A stretch of 12,200 nt of DNA from Acidobacteriaceae bacterium (GTDB taxonomy: Bacteria > Acidobacteriota > Terriglobia > Terriglobales > SbA1). This document shows positions 1 to 7,300 of the stretch, piece after piece. The notes under the pieces are model-generated. The model was not told where the DNA came from. It ran no database searches and saw nothing but the letters and a program-made list of their open reading frames with translations. The stretch is taken from positions 1 to 12,200 of the forward strand of contig JAFAGX010000581.1 in NCBI GenBank assembly GCA_019237515.1, in the 5' to 3' direction. Numbering within the stretch: the first letter of the stretch is position 1; every line of letters begins with the position of its first letter. The translations under genes were made by a program, and so were the position numbers.

Positions 1-640
1 CAAACCAGAGCACAGTTGCCATGGTCGCTCCTGGCAATACGCTGTGCCATGGCTGCGTGCGTGGGACCCCGTTGTGATAAATGAGTGCGATGACAGCAAT
101 GCTGGTCAAGGTAGCTATCAGCCACCGTATTCCCATCCAGAGCAACAGAATTACTGGTCCAAATTCGCGCCCCATTCCAAACAAGATGCGCGTTTCGATC
201 CCGCTGCCGAATGCGACAAGTACGGTGGCAAACGTCAGTGGAATGCCAGCGAGAATGACCAGCCCGAAGGCGATCATTCGTTCTTTGAACAATCCCCAAA
301 TTTTGGGAAGCTGATAAGCGTTGCGGAAGCCCTCCATCCACGAGATCATCACGCCCGATCCCGTCCACAACGTGATCAGAGAAGCGCTGACCAGGACACT
401 GATAGGCCGCTGCAGTGAACTTCCCCTCAGATAGGCTAGTGCTGTGCTGCTGGCCGCCGGGAGGATCCGGCCGACCGCATAAGAAATCTCCTGCAGATAA
501 ACCGTGGTGCGGCGCGAGGTCGCCAGAACAGATCCCACCACGAGCAGGGCTGGGAAGAACGTAAGAATGGATGAATAGGCGGATGCCTTCGCGACTGCAA
601 ACGCGTCATGCTGAAACGCGCGCCAAAAGGCCAGCCGCAT
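1..640 (-). CDS. YihY/BrkB-family inner-membrane protein (partial, N-terminal part)
   Basis: The frame is open from the ATG at 640 to the left edge, giving 213 residues; the rest of the protein lies outside the window. Hydrophobic segments fall at about residues 22-40, 80-98, 122-144, 161-188 and 201-213. The early AYSSILTFFPALL stretch and the later WMEGFRNAY ... ERMIAFGLVILAGIPL pattern are typical of the YihY/virulence factor BrkB family (once misnamed ribonuclease BN), whose members usually have about 280-300 residues. The molecular role of the family is poorly defined. The start is unsettled: neither the ATG at 640 nor an in-frame TTG at 664 has a clear Shine-Dalgarno sequence, and the frame is closed by a TAA about 35 nt before the TTG. 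It lies 74 bp downstream of the S1 gene on the same strand, so co-transcription is possible. Family call confident; start uncertain. Confidence 0.85.
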   Translation of the reverse strand, partial: MRLAFWRAFQHDAFAVAKASAYSSILTFFPALLVVGSVLATSRRTTVYLQEISYAVGRILPAASSTALAYLRGSSLQRPISVLVSASLITLWTGSGVMISWMEGFRNAYQLPKIWGLFKERMIAFGLVILAGIPLTFATVLVAFGSGIETRILFGMGREFGPVILLLWMGIRWLIATLTSIAVIALIYHNGVPRTQPWHSVLPGATMATVLWF

Positions 641-705
641 CAGACGTAGAACATTCAGTATCAAATTGGTTAGGACATCGAACCCACGATGAGCAGCTTA
701 CTGAA

Positions 706-743
706 GGAAGCCCCTCAGCCGTTCTCGTTACCTGCACGCTTCC
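706..743 (-). repeat. Inverted repeat enclosing the S1 stop codon
   Basis: GGAAGC (706-711) and GCTTCC (738-743) form a perfect 6-bp pair separated by 26 nt that contain the TGA stop at 715-717. There is no T tract after it on the minus strand. It may be an mRNA 3'-end structure or chance; it matters mainly as one of eight similar cases in the window. Confidence 0.4.
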
Positions 744-2532
744 AAGTGATCAGGTCACCTATGGTGGAACCGCCAGTGCTCGAGGCGGGATGCTTGTAAG
801 CTTCGACCTCTGAACGCGATGCTTCCTCGCCGACCGCTTTGACACTGAGCCCGACCTTCTTTTCTTCGGGGTTCATCTTGATAATTTTGAAATCGAGCTC
901 CTGGCCAGGTTCCAGTCTCAGGGGTTGCCCATTGGCATCTACGGCTTCGGAGTTGTGACAGAGGCCTTCAACCCCGTCTGCGATTTCAACAAACGCTCCG
1001 AATCCTGCCACTCGCAGCACTTTTCCTTTTAGCACCTCGCCGACGTGGTGCTGCGCGAAGAACGATTCCCAGACATCTGGTTGAAGCTGCTTCACTCCCA
1101 GTGAGAGCCGCCGCTTGTCCGGTTCGATCGCCAGCACCACGGCCTTTACGCGGTCTCCCTTTTTGAGGACCTCGGACGGATGCTTTACTCGCTTCGTCCA
1201 ACTGAGATTACTGACGTGGACCAGACCGTCGATTCCGTCCTCGATTTCGATGAATGCACCAAAATCGGTGAGGTTTCGCACTCGCCCCTCCACCGTTGCA
1301 CCGACCGGATACTTGTCATGAAGCGAATCCCACGGGTTAGCCGCGAGTTGCCGCATGCCCAAGGAAATCCGCCGTTCCTGCGGATTGACATTCAGCACGA
1401 CACATTCCACCTGATCGCCAACACTCACCAGTTTGGAAGGGTGCTTCATGCGTTTTGACCAGGTCATCTCGCTCACATGTACGAGGCCTTCAATGCCCTG
1501 CTCCAACTCTACAAATGCACCATAATCTGTAACGCTGATGACCCGTCCCTGCACGTGAGCGCCGACAGGATAGCGATGCTCGGCATCCAGCCAGGGATCG
1601 GGAGTGAGTTGCTTGAAACCCAGCGAGACCCGCTGCTTGTCCTTATCGAACTTCAGAACTTTAACCTGGATCTGATCGCCTACGTTGACCAGGTCACGCG
1701 GATGCGTGAGTCGTCCCCACGACATGTCCGTGATGTGCAAAAGTCCATCAATTCCGCCCAAGTCGACAAATGCTCCGTAGTCTGTCAGGTTCTTTACAAC
1801 CCCTGTCAGAACCGCGCCTTCCTCCAGATGCTCCAGAGTTTTGCTTCTCTTCTCACTTTGTTCTTCTTCCAGAACCTGCTTGCGTGAAACAACGATGTTG
1901 CCACGCTTCTTATTCAGCTTGATAACTGCAACCTCGAATACCTGGCCTTTTACAGCGTCCAGGTTCCGTGTGGGACGAACATCGGCCTGGGATCCAGGCA
2001 AGAATGCGCGAGCGCCCATAATATCGACAGTCAAGCCGCCCTTGATGCGCTCCACTACCGTGGCCGGAATCGGTTTCTTCTCGTTATAAGCTTTCTCGAT
2101 CTCATCCCAGGCGCGAATCCTTTGTGCCTTCTGATGGGAAAGATTGATGTATCCTTCTTCGGCTTCTCCCTTTTCCCGGATTACGTCGATCTGATCGCCC
2201 GATTGAAACCTTGGCTTCCCATCATGATCCAACGCTTCACTGATCGGTAGCATTCCCTCGGATTTCGCGCCGATATCGACGACCACGTGCGTGGGAGTGA
2301 GTTTCAGCACCGTGCCTTTGATGATTCGCTCTTCGCCTTCTGCTTCTTCCGTCTCCGTCGTGAAGCTTTCGAGTGCGGAGGCGAAATCATCGCTGCCTGA
2401 ACCGCTGGCTGATTTTTCCTCCGACCGGTGTGCAGAGCGGTGTTCTGTAGGCGAATCCGGGCTACCAGGACTCTGTTCGGTCATGGTTGTAGTTGCTGAA
2501 TCGAGGACGGGGGCAGTGTTATCTTCGAACAA
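715..2532 (-). CDS. rpsA: 30S ribosomal protein S1 (six S1 domains)
   Basis: The 605-residue protein has six consecutive S1 (OB-fold) RNA-binding domains, at about residues 68-136, 153-222, 238-310, 323-396, 408-482 and 496-568. Domains 3-5 carry the repeated core of the form TDYGAFV-[DE]-L ... GLxHxS-[DE]-M-[ST]-W. This is the full-length S1 architecture, which binds mRNA leaders and docks them on the 30S subunit. The first 65 residues are a Ser/Glu/Thr-rich acidic extension. The start is a TTG at 2532, preceded by AGAGAGG with an 8-nt gap. The next candidate, an ATG at codon 17, has no Shine-Dalgarno sequence, so TTG is preferred. A strong promoter lies about 175 bp upstream, leaving a long leader, as expected for a gene often regulated by its own product. 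The BrkB-like gene follows on the same strand. Confidence 0.95.
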   Translation of the reverse strand: MFEDNTAPVLDSATTTMTEQSPGSPDSPTEHRSAHRSEEKSASGSGSDDFASALESFTTETEEAEGEERIIKGTVLKLTPTHVVVDIGAKSEGMLPISEALDHDGKPRFQSGDQIDVIREKGEAEEGYINLSHQKAQRIRAWDEIEKAYNEKKPIPATVVERIKGGLTVDIMGARAFLPGSQADVRPTRNLDAVKGQVFEVAVIKLNKKRGNIVVSRKQVLEEEQSEKRSKTLEHLEEGAVLTGVVKNLTDYGAFVDLGGIDGLLHITDMSWGRLTHPRDLVNVGDQIQVKVLKFDKDKQRVSLGFKQLTPDPWLDAEHRYPVGAHVQGRVISVTDYGAFVELEQGIEGLVHVSEMTWSKRMKHPSKLVSVGDQVECVVLNVNPQERRISLGMRQLAANPWDSLHDKYPVGATVEGRVRNLTDFGAFIEIEDGIDGLVHVSNLSWTKRVKHPSEVLKKGDRVKAVVLAIEPDKRRLSLGVKQLQPDVWESFFAQHHVGEVLKGKVLRVAGFGAFVEIADGVEGLCHNSEAVDANGQPLRLEPGQELDFKIIKMNPEEKKVGLSVKAVGEEASRSEVEAYKHPASSTGGSTIGDLITWKRAGNENG

Positions 2533-2707
2533 GATTGTGGCCTCTCTGCTGTATTCGCACCAGCGGTGCGACGGATGCGGGAGCTACTTAGCGGACAGCT
2601 GGCGTGAGTCTTTGGTTGTGTTGAGCCCACCCTGGCGAGTGGACCGGACAATCCCAGCGGTCGGACGTTTCTAAACAGCGAACCCGCGTCCAAAAGGGAA
2701 CTCTTCG

Positions 2708-2736
2708 ACTATAGCAATCGCTTCCGAATAGGTCAA
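2708..2736 (-). promoter_or_regulatory. sigma70-type promoter of the S1 gene
   Basis: Read on the minus strand there is a -35 box TTGACC (2736-2731), a 17-nt spacer, and a -10 box TATAGT (2713-2708) preceded by TGC, an extended -10. Spacing and both hexamers are near consensus. Transcription would start near 2701, giving a leader of about 168 nt before the TTG start of S1. Confidence 0.65.
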
Positions 2737-2892
2737 ACGCCATAAGACGACGGAATATAAAAGTTTAGTGAATTCGGCGAGAGCACATTTTCAGGGTTTG
2801 GTGCAACGCATTTCATCGCTGTTGGTCAGCCACATCGACTCGCGTGGTTTGTGCTTTTACTTCCTGAAAAGTTTCGTATGGCTGCCTGTATC

Positions 2893-2901
2893 TGCTACTC
2901 T
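2893..2901 (+). promoter_or_regulatory. Possible extended -10 of the HIT gene (near-leaderless)
   Basis: TGC followed by TACTCT (2896-2901) resembles an extended -10. The -35 region (TTCGTA, 2873-2878) is poor. A start 6-7 nt downstream would fall almost at the ATG at 2910, and no Shine-Dalgarno sequence precedes that ATG, so a leaderless or near-leaderless mRNA is possible. Confidence 0.3.
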
Positions 2902-2909
2902 GCCGTGCG

Positions 2910-3404
2910 ATGGACTACCTGTGGACGCCGTGGCGCTATGCCTACGTCACTACGGCTGGGAAAATTTCAGGCTGCATCTTTTGCGATTTACCAAAACTCG
3001 GTAATGATGCCGAGGCGCGCATCGTGCATCGAGCACAGCATTGCTACGTGGTTTTGAATACATATCCCTATACTCCCGGCCACGTGATGATTGTCCCTTT
3101 TGCTCATCTTGATGAGCTGCAGAAACTACCTTCCCCGGCAGCTCATGAGATGATCGAGCTCGCGCAAAGAATGGAGAGGGTTCTACGACAGCTCTACACT
3201 CCAGATGGCGTGAATTTGGGCATGAACATCGGCAAAGCGGCAGGGGCGGGAGTCGCCGGACACATTCACATGCACGCTCTGCCGCGCTGGGTAGCGGACG
3301 CAAACTTCGTTTCTGTGGTTGGAGAAACGCGAATCCTGCCGGAAACTCTCGACCTTACCTATGAACGGATAAAGCGAGCCATGGAAACCTCGGCGTCACT
3401 CTGA
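2910..3404 (+). CDS. HIT-family nucleotide phosphorylase/hydrolase (Ap4A-type)
   Basis: The 164-residue protein carries the histidine-triad motif H118-I-H120-M-H122, followed by ALPRW. H120 is expected to be the nucleophile that attacks the alpha phosphate of a dinucleotide or nucleotide conjugate. The N-terminal LWTPWRYAYV, the central VVLNTYPYTPGHVMIVPF and the C-terminal DANFVSVVGETRILPETL match the branch that includes mycobacterial Ap4A phosphorylase Rv2613c, so Ap4A or a related stress dinucleotide is the likely substrate (inferred from family). C22-x-x-C25 (GCIFC) may bind zinc, as in other HIT proteins. It is a single gene diverging from S1, with no nearby functional partner. The ATG at 2910 is chosen because the protein begins at the conserved MDYLWTPWR; no ribosome-binding site is visible. 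Confidence 0.9.
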   Translation: MDYLWTPWRYAYVTTAGKISGCIFCDLPKLGNDAEARIVHRAQHCYVVLNTYPYTPGHVMIVPFAHLDELQKLPSPAAHEMIELAQRMERVLRQLYTPDGVNLGMNIGKAAGAGVAGHIHMHALPRWVADANFVSVVGETRILPETLDLTYERIKRAMETSASL

Positions 3405-3443
3405 GCGAGACCGGAAGGCAAAGCTCGGCACAGAGTGACGCCG
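3391..3443 (+). terminator. 13-bp inverted repeat over the HIT stop codon (terminator-like, no T tract)
   Basis: CGGCGTCACTCTG (3391-3403) is exactly complementary to CAGAGTGACGCCG (3431-3443), with a 27-nt loop in which GAGC/GCTC can pair further. The left arm covers the last codons, and the TGA stop is at 3402-3404. No T run follows on either strand, so it is not a classical intrinsic terminator. It could still end or stabilise the HIT mRNA. Confidence 0.55.
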
Positions 3444-3717
3444 CCATGCCAGGACACAAAGTCGGCGTACACGGGTAGGCGCCGATGCTCCCTATGCGTC
3501 CAAAGCAAAGTCCTGAATATGCAGACGTAAAAGGGACTATGAGTCTCCTTGTGCGCGTTTACAGATCGATCAAACAAGATCGCAATCTACACACAGCAGG
3601 ACAATTGAAAATAAGCGCCGGAGGCACGGTGTTTGTCACAGAAATGTCTACAGGATGTTAAATGTTGTTACGGAGCCACTTGATGGCTGCATGCGGTCCT
3701 CTGAACGGACTCTGATC
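3405..3717. other. Intergenic region between convergent HIT gene and Cys-rich ORF
   Basis: Apart from the right arm of the HIT hairpin, this 313-bp stretch shows no ORF with coding character, no clear terminator with a T tract and no recognisable RNA gene. The HIT gene and the molybdenum hydroxylase operon converge here, so transcription from both sides must end in or near it. Confidence 0.5.
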
Positions 3718-3954
3718 CTAATCGCCGCAATTTCCTGTGCCGTGGCACTTCCGGCGCAATGAAGAACAATTCCCCGGTTCAGCGATCTTGCCATCCGGGC
3801 CAATGCAGGTCTGGGTGTGAATACACCAGAAGCTTCGATCACTCATGCTGGGCACAGTAGGATCAGGCTCTGCCTGGATGAACTGTCCTTTCCAACGGAG
3901 TGCGGAACACAGATTCGGATGGCTGATATTGAAGCGGTCAGTTTCTGAGATCAT
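3718..3954 (-). CDS. Small cysteine-rich protein coupled to the FAD-subunit gene
   Basis: I do not recognise this 78-residue ORF. It starts at an ATG (3954-3952) that overlaps the TGA of the FAD-subunit gene as ATGA, a classical translational-coupling arrangement, so it is probably the last gene of the molybdenum hydroxylase operon. It has six cysteines (16, 44, 50, 63, 70, 76); the last five lie in the C-terminal 35 residues with spacing C-x5-C-x12-C-x6-C-x5-C, beside W43, H46 and H71. There is no signal peptide or membrane segment. Clustered Cys and His suggest metal binding or a disulfide-rich fold, but no function can be assigned. An internal ATG at codon 37 would give a 42-residue peptide that keeps the Cys cluster. 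The same frame is open upstream to 4227, but that part only shadows the FAD gene. Confidence 0.6.
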   Translation of the reverse strand: MISETDRFNISHPNLCSALRWKGQFIQAEPDPTVPSMSDRSFWCIHTQTCIGPDGKIAEPGNCSSLRRKCHGTGNCGD

Positions 3955-4934
3955 GCTGCACCTTCCGCGGCTTTGAGAATGGCGCGTTTCACCGCGACCT
4001 TGGCGAGTTGGACTTTGTAAGCATTGTGGCTGAGTGGCTTGGCGTCGCGAAGGGCTGCATCCGCCGCCGCTTTGGCCACATCCTCGGAAATCTCTTTTCC
4101 CTCTAAAACCTGTGCGGCTTCGGTAGAAACCCATGGCACAGGTGCGACACATCCGAGGACAACTCGCACGTGCGCGGCAGAGTTTCCGTTTTTGACCAGC
4201 GAAACCGCTGCTAAAGCTACCGGCCAATCAAACGCAGCTTTCTGCCGGATCTCGTAGTGCGCGCATGCCGCCATCGGACGCGGGAGGAGGATCTCGCTGA
4301 CGATCTCATTTGGGCGTAGATCGTGCTCCCGCTCCGCGTCACTTTTTGGAATGAGGTAAAACTTCTCCAGCGGGATCTCTCGAGTTCCCTTGGGTCCGAC
4401 GATCCGAATCGAAGCACCATAGGCGATCAGCGCAGGCGCAACCGTGGAAGGGCTCACGAACTTCGCGGGGCCGTCATTTCCCAGAACCGCGTGGTACCGA
4501 TTCTCGCCATCGCTGACGAGGTCTTTGCCGGACGCATTCTTTGGCAGCAAGCCGAAGCCGCCACGGAAATACCAGCAGCGAGGCCGTTGGCACAAGTTTC
4601 CGCCGATGGTTGCCATATTCCGAATTTGCGGGCTGGCGGCTTCATTCAAAGCGTCGGCCAGTGCGGGATAGTTTTTTTTCACGTCGGGGTTGTCTGCGAG
4701 ATCGCCCAGAGTAGTCAACGCCCCAATACGAATCCCACCGCCTTCGGTTTTAAGGCCCACCATATCGCTAATGTTCTTTATGTTGACGAGCCGTTTGGGA
4801 TGAACCACGTCATCCTTCATCAGCGATAACAGATCCGTTCCGCCCGCCAGGATCTCGGCTTGGCCCCAGTTAGTGGCCAGAAGCCCGACGGCTTGCTCTT
4901 TCGTCGCCGGACTGGTGTATTCAAACGGCCTCAT
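3951..4934 (-). CDS. Molybdenum hydroxylase FAD-binding subunit (PaoB/CoxM-like)
   Basis: This 327-residue protein is the medium (FAD) subunit of a xanthine-dehydrogenase-family enzyme. It shows the FAD-binding AGGTDLL near residues 30-36 and the second flavin motif TIGGNLCQ at about 109-116, then the C-terminal CODH flavoprotein-type domain. It would pass electrons from the 2Fe-2S subunit to an external acceptor. Relatives such as E. coli PaoB and 4-hydroxybenzoyl-CoA reductase beta carry a four-cysteine 4Fe-4S insert just after this motif. Here RCWYF keeps the first cysteine (C120, plus C115), but the positions of the other three read LLPKN, LVSDGEN and GPAKFVSPS, so the cluster is probably absent. 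The ATG at 4934 overlaps the upstream stop as TGATG and follows an AGGTG; a GTG at 4937 is an alternative. Its own stop overlaps the Cys-rich ORF. Confidence 0.92.
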   Translation of the reverse strand: MRPFEYTSPATKEQAVGLLATNWGQAEILAGGTDLLSLMKDDVVHPKRLVNIKNISDMVGLKTEGGGIRIGALTTLGDLADNPDVKKNYPALADALNEAASPQIRNMATIGGNLCQRPRCWYFRGGFGLLPKNASGKDLVSDGENRYHAVLGNDGPAKFVSPSTVAPALIAYGASIRIVGPKGTREIPLEKFYLIPKSDAEREHDLRPNEIVSEILLPRPMAACAHYEIRQKAAFDWPVALAAVSLVKNGNSAAHVRVVLGCVAPVPWVSTEAAQVLEGKEISEDVAKAAADAALRDAKPLSHNAYKVQLAKVAVKRAILKAAEGAA

Positions 4935-7297
4935 CACGCACCTGCCTTCTGGTTGATCGCGTTCAGAACCCGGTCCGGAGTCAGCGGGAGAAAGGGAACA
5001 CGCACGCCGATTGCGTTCGCTACTGCATTGGAGATCGCAGCACCGGGCGAAATGACTGGAGGCTCACCGAGTCCGATCACACCCCGCTCATCGTAGCCCT
5101 TACCGGTCATCATGTGCACCACCAGTTCGGGAATGTCGTCGATGCCCGCAAGGCGATAAAACTCCATATTCGGATTCAGCATTCGACCCGTAGCGTTGTC
5201 AAAAATCTTTTCTTCATAGAGCGCGTAGCTGATGCCCATGATCAAGGCGCCATAAACCTGGCTCTCAGCGGTCTTCATGTCGATGATGAGCCCGCAATCC
5301 TGTACGGCAACCATTTTCTTGACCTTTACGACGCCAGTTTCGGTGTCGATATCGACTTCGGCCATCTGCACGCCGCCGACACCGCTATTAGTGAGATCCG
5401 GTGGCTTGTTCTTGTCTGGATTCTTGCCTCGATTCGTTACGGGCACCGCACCCAGCTTTGAACATGCCTGCTTCCACGAAAGGGAACGGGTAGAATCGCC
5501 CTTCACACGCACGGTTCCATTTACTGCCTCAAGATCTGCCGGCTGCGCATTCAGAACCGGAGCAACTTTGGCGAACAACGCCTCTCGAGCGTCCACGGCG
5601 CCACGGCGCGTCGAAGAACTCACACCACCAACGGTTGTAGACCCACCCGAGCCGCCCGACGGCGGATACAGCGTGTCTCCGATATGAAGCTGGATCGCGT
5701 CAATCGGAAGACCTAGAGTCTCCGCGGCGACCGCCAGAATTACGGTTCGCGTGCCTGTACCCAGATCTTGCGAACCCATCTTGATTTCGACGGACCCATC
5801 CGGGTGGATAGTGAAATCACAGTCGCTGGCGTGCCCCCGGCCACCCCAGGTATGAATCGACAACCCCAGGCCATGCGCGGTCGTGCCTAAGATGTCCTTT
5901 CCGCGGCCGTGCCACTTATCCTTCCAACCCATGAGATCGGATGCGATTCCGAGTTCCTCGCGATAGTTATCTCGTCGCGCACCGGTGATCTCCAGGTTCT
6001 TGAGCCAAAGGTCCAGCGGGTCCATGTTGAGTCTGGCCGCGAGGTCGTCTACGGCGCACATCGTAATGGCCGCAGCCTGCGGATGGTTAGGCGCGCGCCA
6101 GGCTCGCGCGGGTCCGATATTGGTGCGAATCGCAGTGTGTTCCTTGCGCTGGTTGGGAATATTGAATACGTAAGGAATCGGCGGCATGCTGCCGCCCGCC
6201 GGCCCTCCTGTCCCCCATGATTGAGATTGCCAGCCGGTGATGGTTCCGTCCTTAGCGGCCGCGAGTTTGACGCGTGCATAGGCCGAGGGCCGCGCGCCGG
6301 CAACTTCTAGTTCGCTATCGCGTTCGAGCATCATTCGCACGGGCTCACCGCCTGCTTTTTTTGAGAGCTTGGCGGCGGCGATGTCCCAGCGATCGGCCGC
6401 AAACTTGCTCCCGAATCCTCCGCCGATGTTGTCCTGGTGAATCCGAACGTTCGCGGCTTGAACGCCCAGCGGTTCGGCCATCTGCCCGGGAATGCCGGAC
6501 ACGTTTTGCGTTGAAATATGGGTGAACAAGTGGTCCTTATCCGGCCATTCCGAAACTGACCCATGGGACTCCAGGCAGCAATGCGCAATCACCGGAATTC
6601 CATAAACACCTTCCGAGGTCACTTCCGCTTCCAAGAATGCCTTATCGGGATCGCCCGCAGTCTGCGCAGCCGCTTTTTGATAAAACGAGTGTCCCGCGCC
6701 AGGCTGCGGCTCATGATAGGGCGCTTTGCGGATCGCATCGAGCACAGCGTCTGAAGCGTCATCTCCCTTAAATTCCTTTAGCAAATCCTCGGTCGCATGA
6801 AAGGTGATTCCATGTTCTCCCAAGTATTGGATGAATTGACGATCGGGCATCTGATTGTCGATGGCGTCCCAAACCTCGTCCTCGCTCATCGGCCCCGCTT
6901 CTTCTGCCGCGCCTGCCGGCGGTTCCGCGTCGCTCACCAGGTGCGTCATCGGCTGGTATTGAACTTTCACCAGCCGAGCTGCATCCTCGGCGGTCGATTC
7001 ATCTACCGCCGCAATGGCAACGACGTCGTCACCAGCCCATTGCGCGATGGTCCCCGGCTTCTGAATAATTTCAACCGCTTTTACTCCCGGCAATTTTTCC
7101 GCTGCACTCGTATCAATGCTGACGACCTTCGCTTTCGCGTATGGCGATCGCACCATTTTGCCGAACAGCATATTTTTGCCGTGATAGTCATAGGTGTACT
7201 TGGCGCGGCCGGACACTTTCCAGGGCGAGTCCACGCGCGTGATCGGTTTGCCAATGAGAGTGCGTTGTCCGGCATCTGGCCATCCATAATCCGGCAT
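4934..7297 (-). CDS. Molybdenum hydroxylase large subunit, molybdopterin-binding (PaoC/YagR-like)
   Basis: The 787-residue catalytic subunit belongs to the xanthine dehydrogenase/aldehyde oxidase family. Visible landmarks are GKPITRVDSPWKVSGRAKYTYD at the N-terminus, HCCLESHGSVSEW (about 239-251), the glycine-rich GGGFGSK cofactor loop (292-298), RAWRAPNHPQ (398-407), the MGSQDLGTGTRT loop (507-518), and GLGEPPVISPGAA (742-754), whose E745 aligns with the catalytic glutamate. It hydroxylates an aldehyde or N-heterocycle at the molybdenum cofactor; the real substrate cannot be read from sequence. Residues 123-205 are an extra segment not expected in the family (see findings). The start at 7297 follows the stop of the 2Fe-2S gene by 3 bp, with AAGGAG 8 nt upstream. 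No Tat signal of its own: export would be by hitch-hiking on the small subunit. Confidence 0.95.
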   Translation of the reverse strand: MPDYGWPDAGQRTLIGKPITRVDSPWKVSGRAKYTYDYHGKNMLFGKMVRSPYAKAKVVSIDTSAAEKLPGVKAVEIIQKPGTIAQWAGDDVVAIAAVDESTAEDAARLVKVQYQPMTHLVSDAEPPAGAAEEAGPMSEDEVWDAIDNQMPDRQFIQYLGEHGITFHATEDLLKEFKGDDASDAVLDAIRKAPYHEPQPGAGHSFYQKAAAQTAGDPDKAFLEAEVTSEGVYGIPVIAHCCLESHGSVSEWPDKDHLFTHISTQNVSGIPGQMAEPLGVQAANVRIHQDNIGGGFGSKFAADRWDIAAAKLSKKAGGEPVRMMLERDSELEVAGARPSAYARVKLAAAKDGTITGWQSQSWGTGGPAGGSMPPIPYVFNIPNQRKEHTAIRTNIGPARAWRAPNHPQAAAITMCAVDDLAARLNMDPLDLWLKNLEITGARRDNYREELGIASDLMGWKDKWHGRGKDILGTTAHGLGLSIHTWGGRGHASDCDFTIHPDGSVEIKMGSQDLGTGTRTVILAVAAETLGLPIDAIQLHIGDTLYPPSGGSGGSTTVGGVSSSTRRGAVDAREALFAKVAPVLNAQPADLEAVNGTVRVKGDSTRSLSWKQACSKLGAVPVTNRGKNPDKNKPPDLTNSGVGGVQMAEVDIDTETGVVKVKKMVAVQDCGLIIDMKTAESQVYGALIMGISYALYEEKIFDNATGRMLNPNMEFYRLAGIDDIPELVVHMMTGKGYDERGVIGLGEPPVISPGAAISNAVANAIGVRVPFLPLTPDRVLNAINQKAGA

Positions 7298-7300
7298 TGC

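Larger units (their letters stand above)
2533..2909. other. Divergent intergenic region between S1 and the HIT gene
   Basis: These 377 bp hold the S1 promoter and its long 5' leader on the minus strand, and a weak extended -10 for the HIT gene on the plus strand. The stretch 2745-2775 is AT-rich. No further ORF with coding character and no tRNA or known riboswitch was recognised. Confidence 0.6.

Noticed and set aside
44..813. Plus-strand ORFs across the left edge
   Set aside because: They are shadows of the minus-strand BrkB-family frame, which has clear membrane segments and family motifs, and of the S1 gene end.
1477..1887. 136-aa plus-strand ORF inside the S1 gene
   Set aside because: Antisense to strongly conserved S1 domains; no independent coding evidence.
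3391..3443. 13-bp inverted repeat as insertion-sequence ends
   Set aside because: Only 27 nt lie between the arms, no transposase is present and no flanking target duplication was noticed.
3955..4227. Upstream extension of the Cys-rich ORF frame to a start at 4227 (169 aa in total)
   Set aside because: This part lies out of frame inside the FAD-subunit gene and has an Arg/Cys/Ser-rich shadow composition; the ATGA-coupled start at 3954 is far more plausible.
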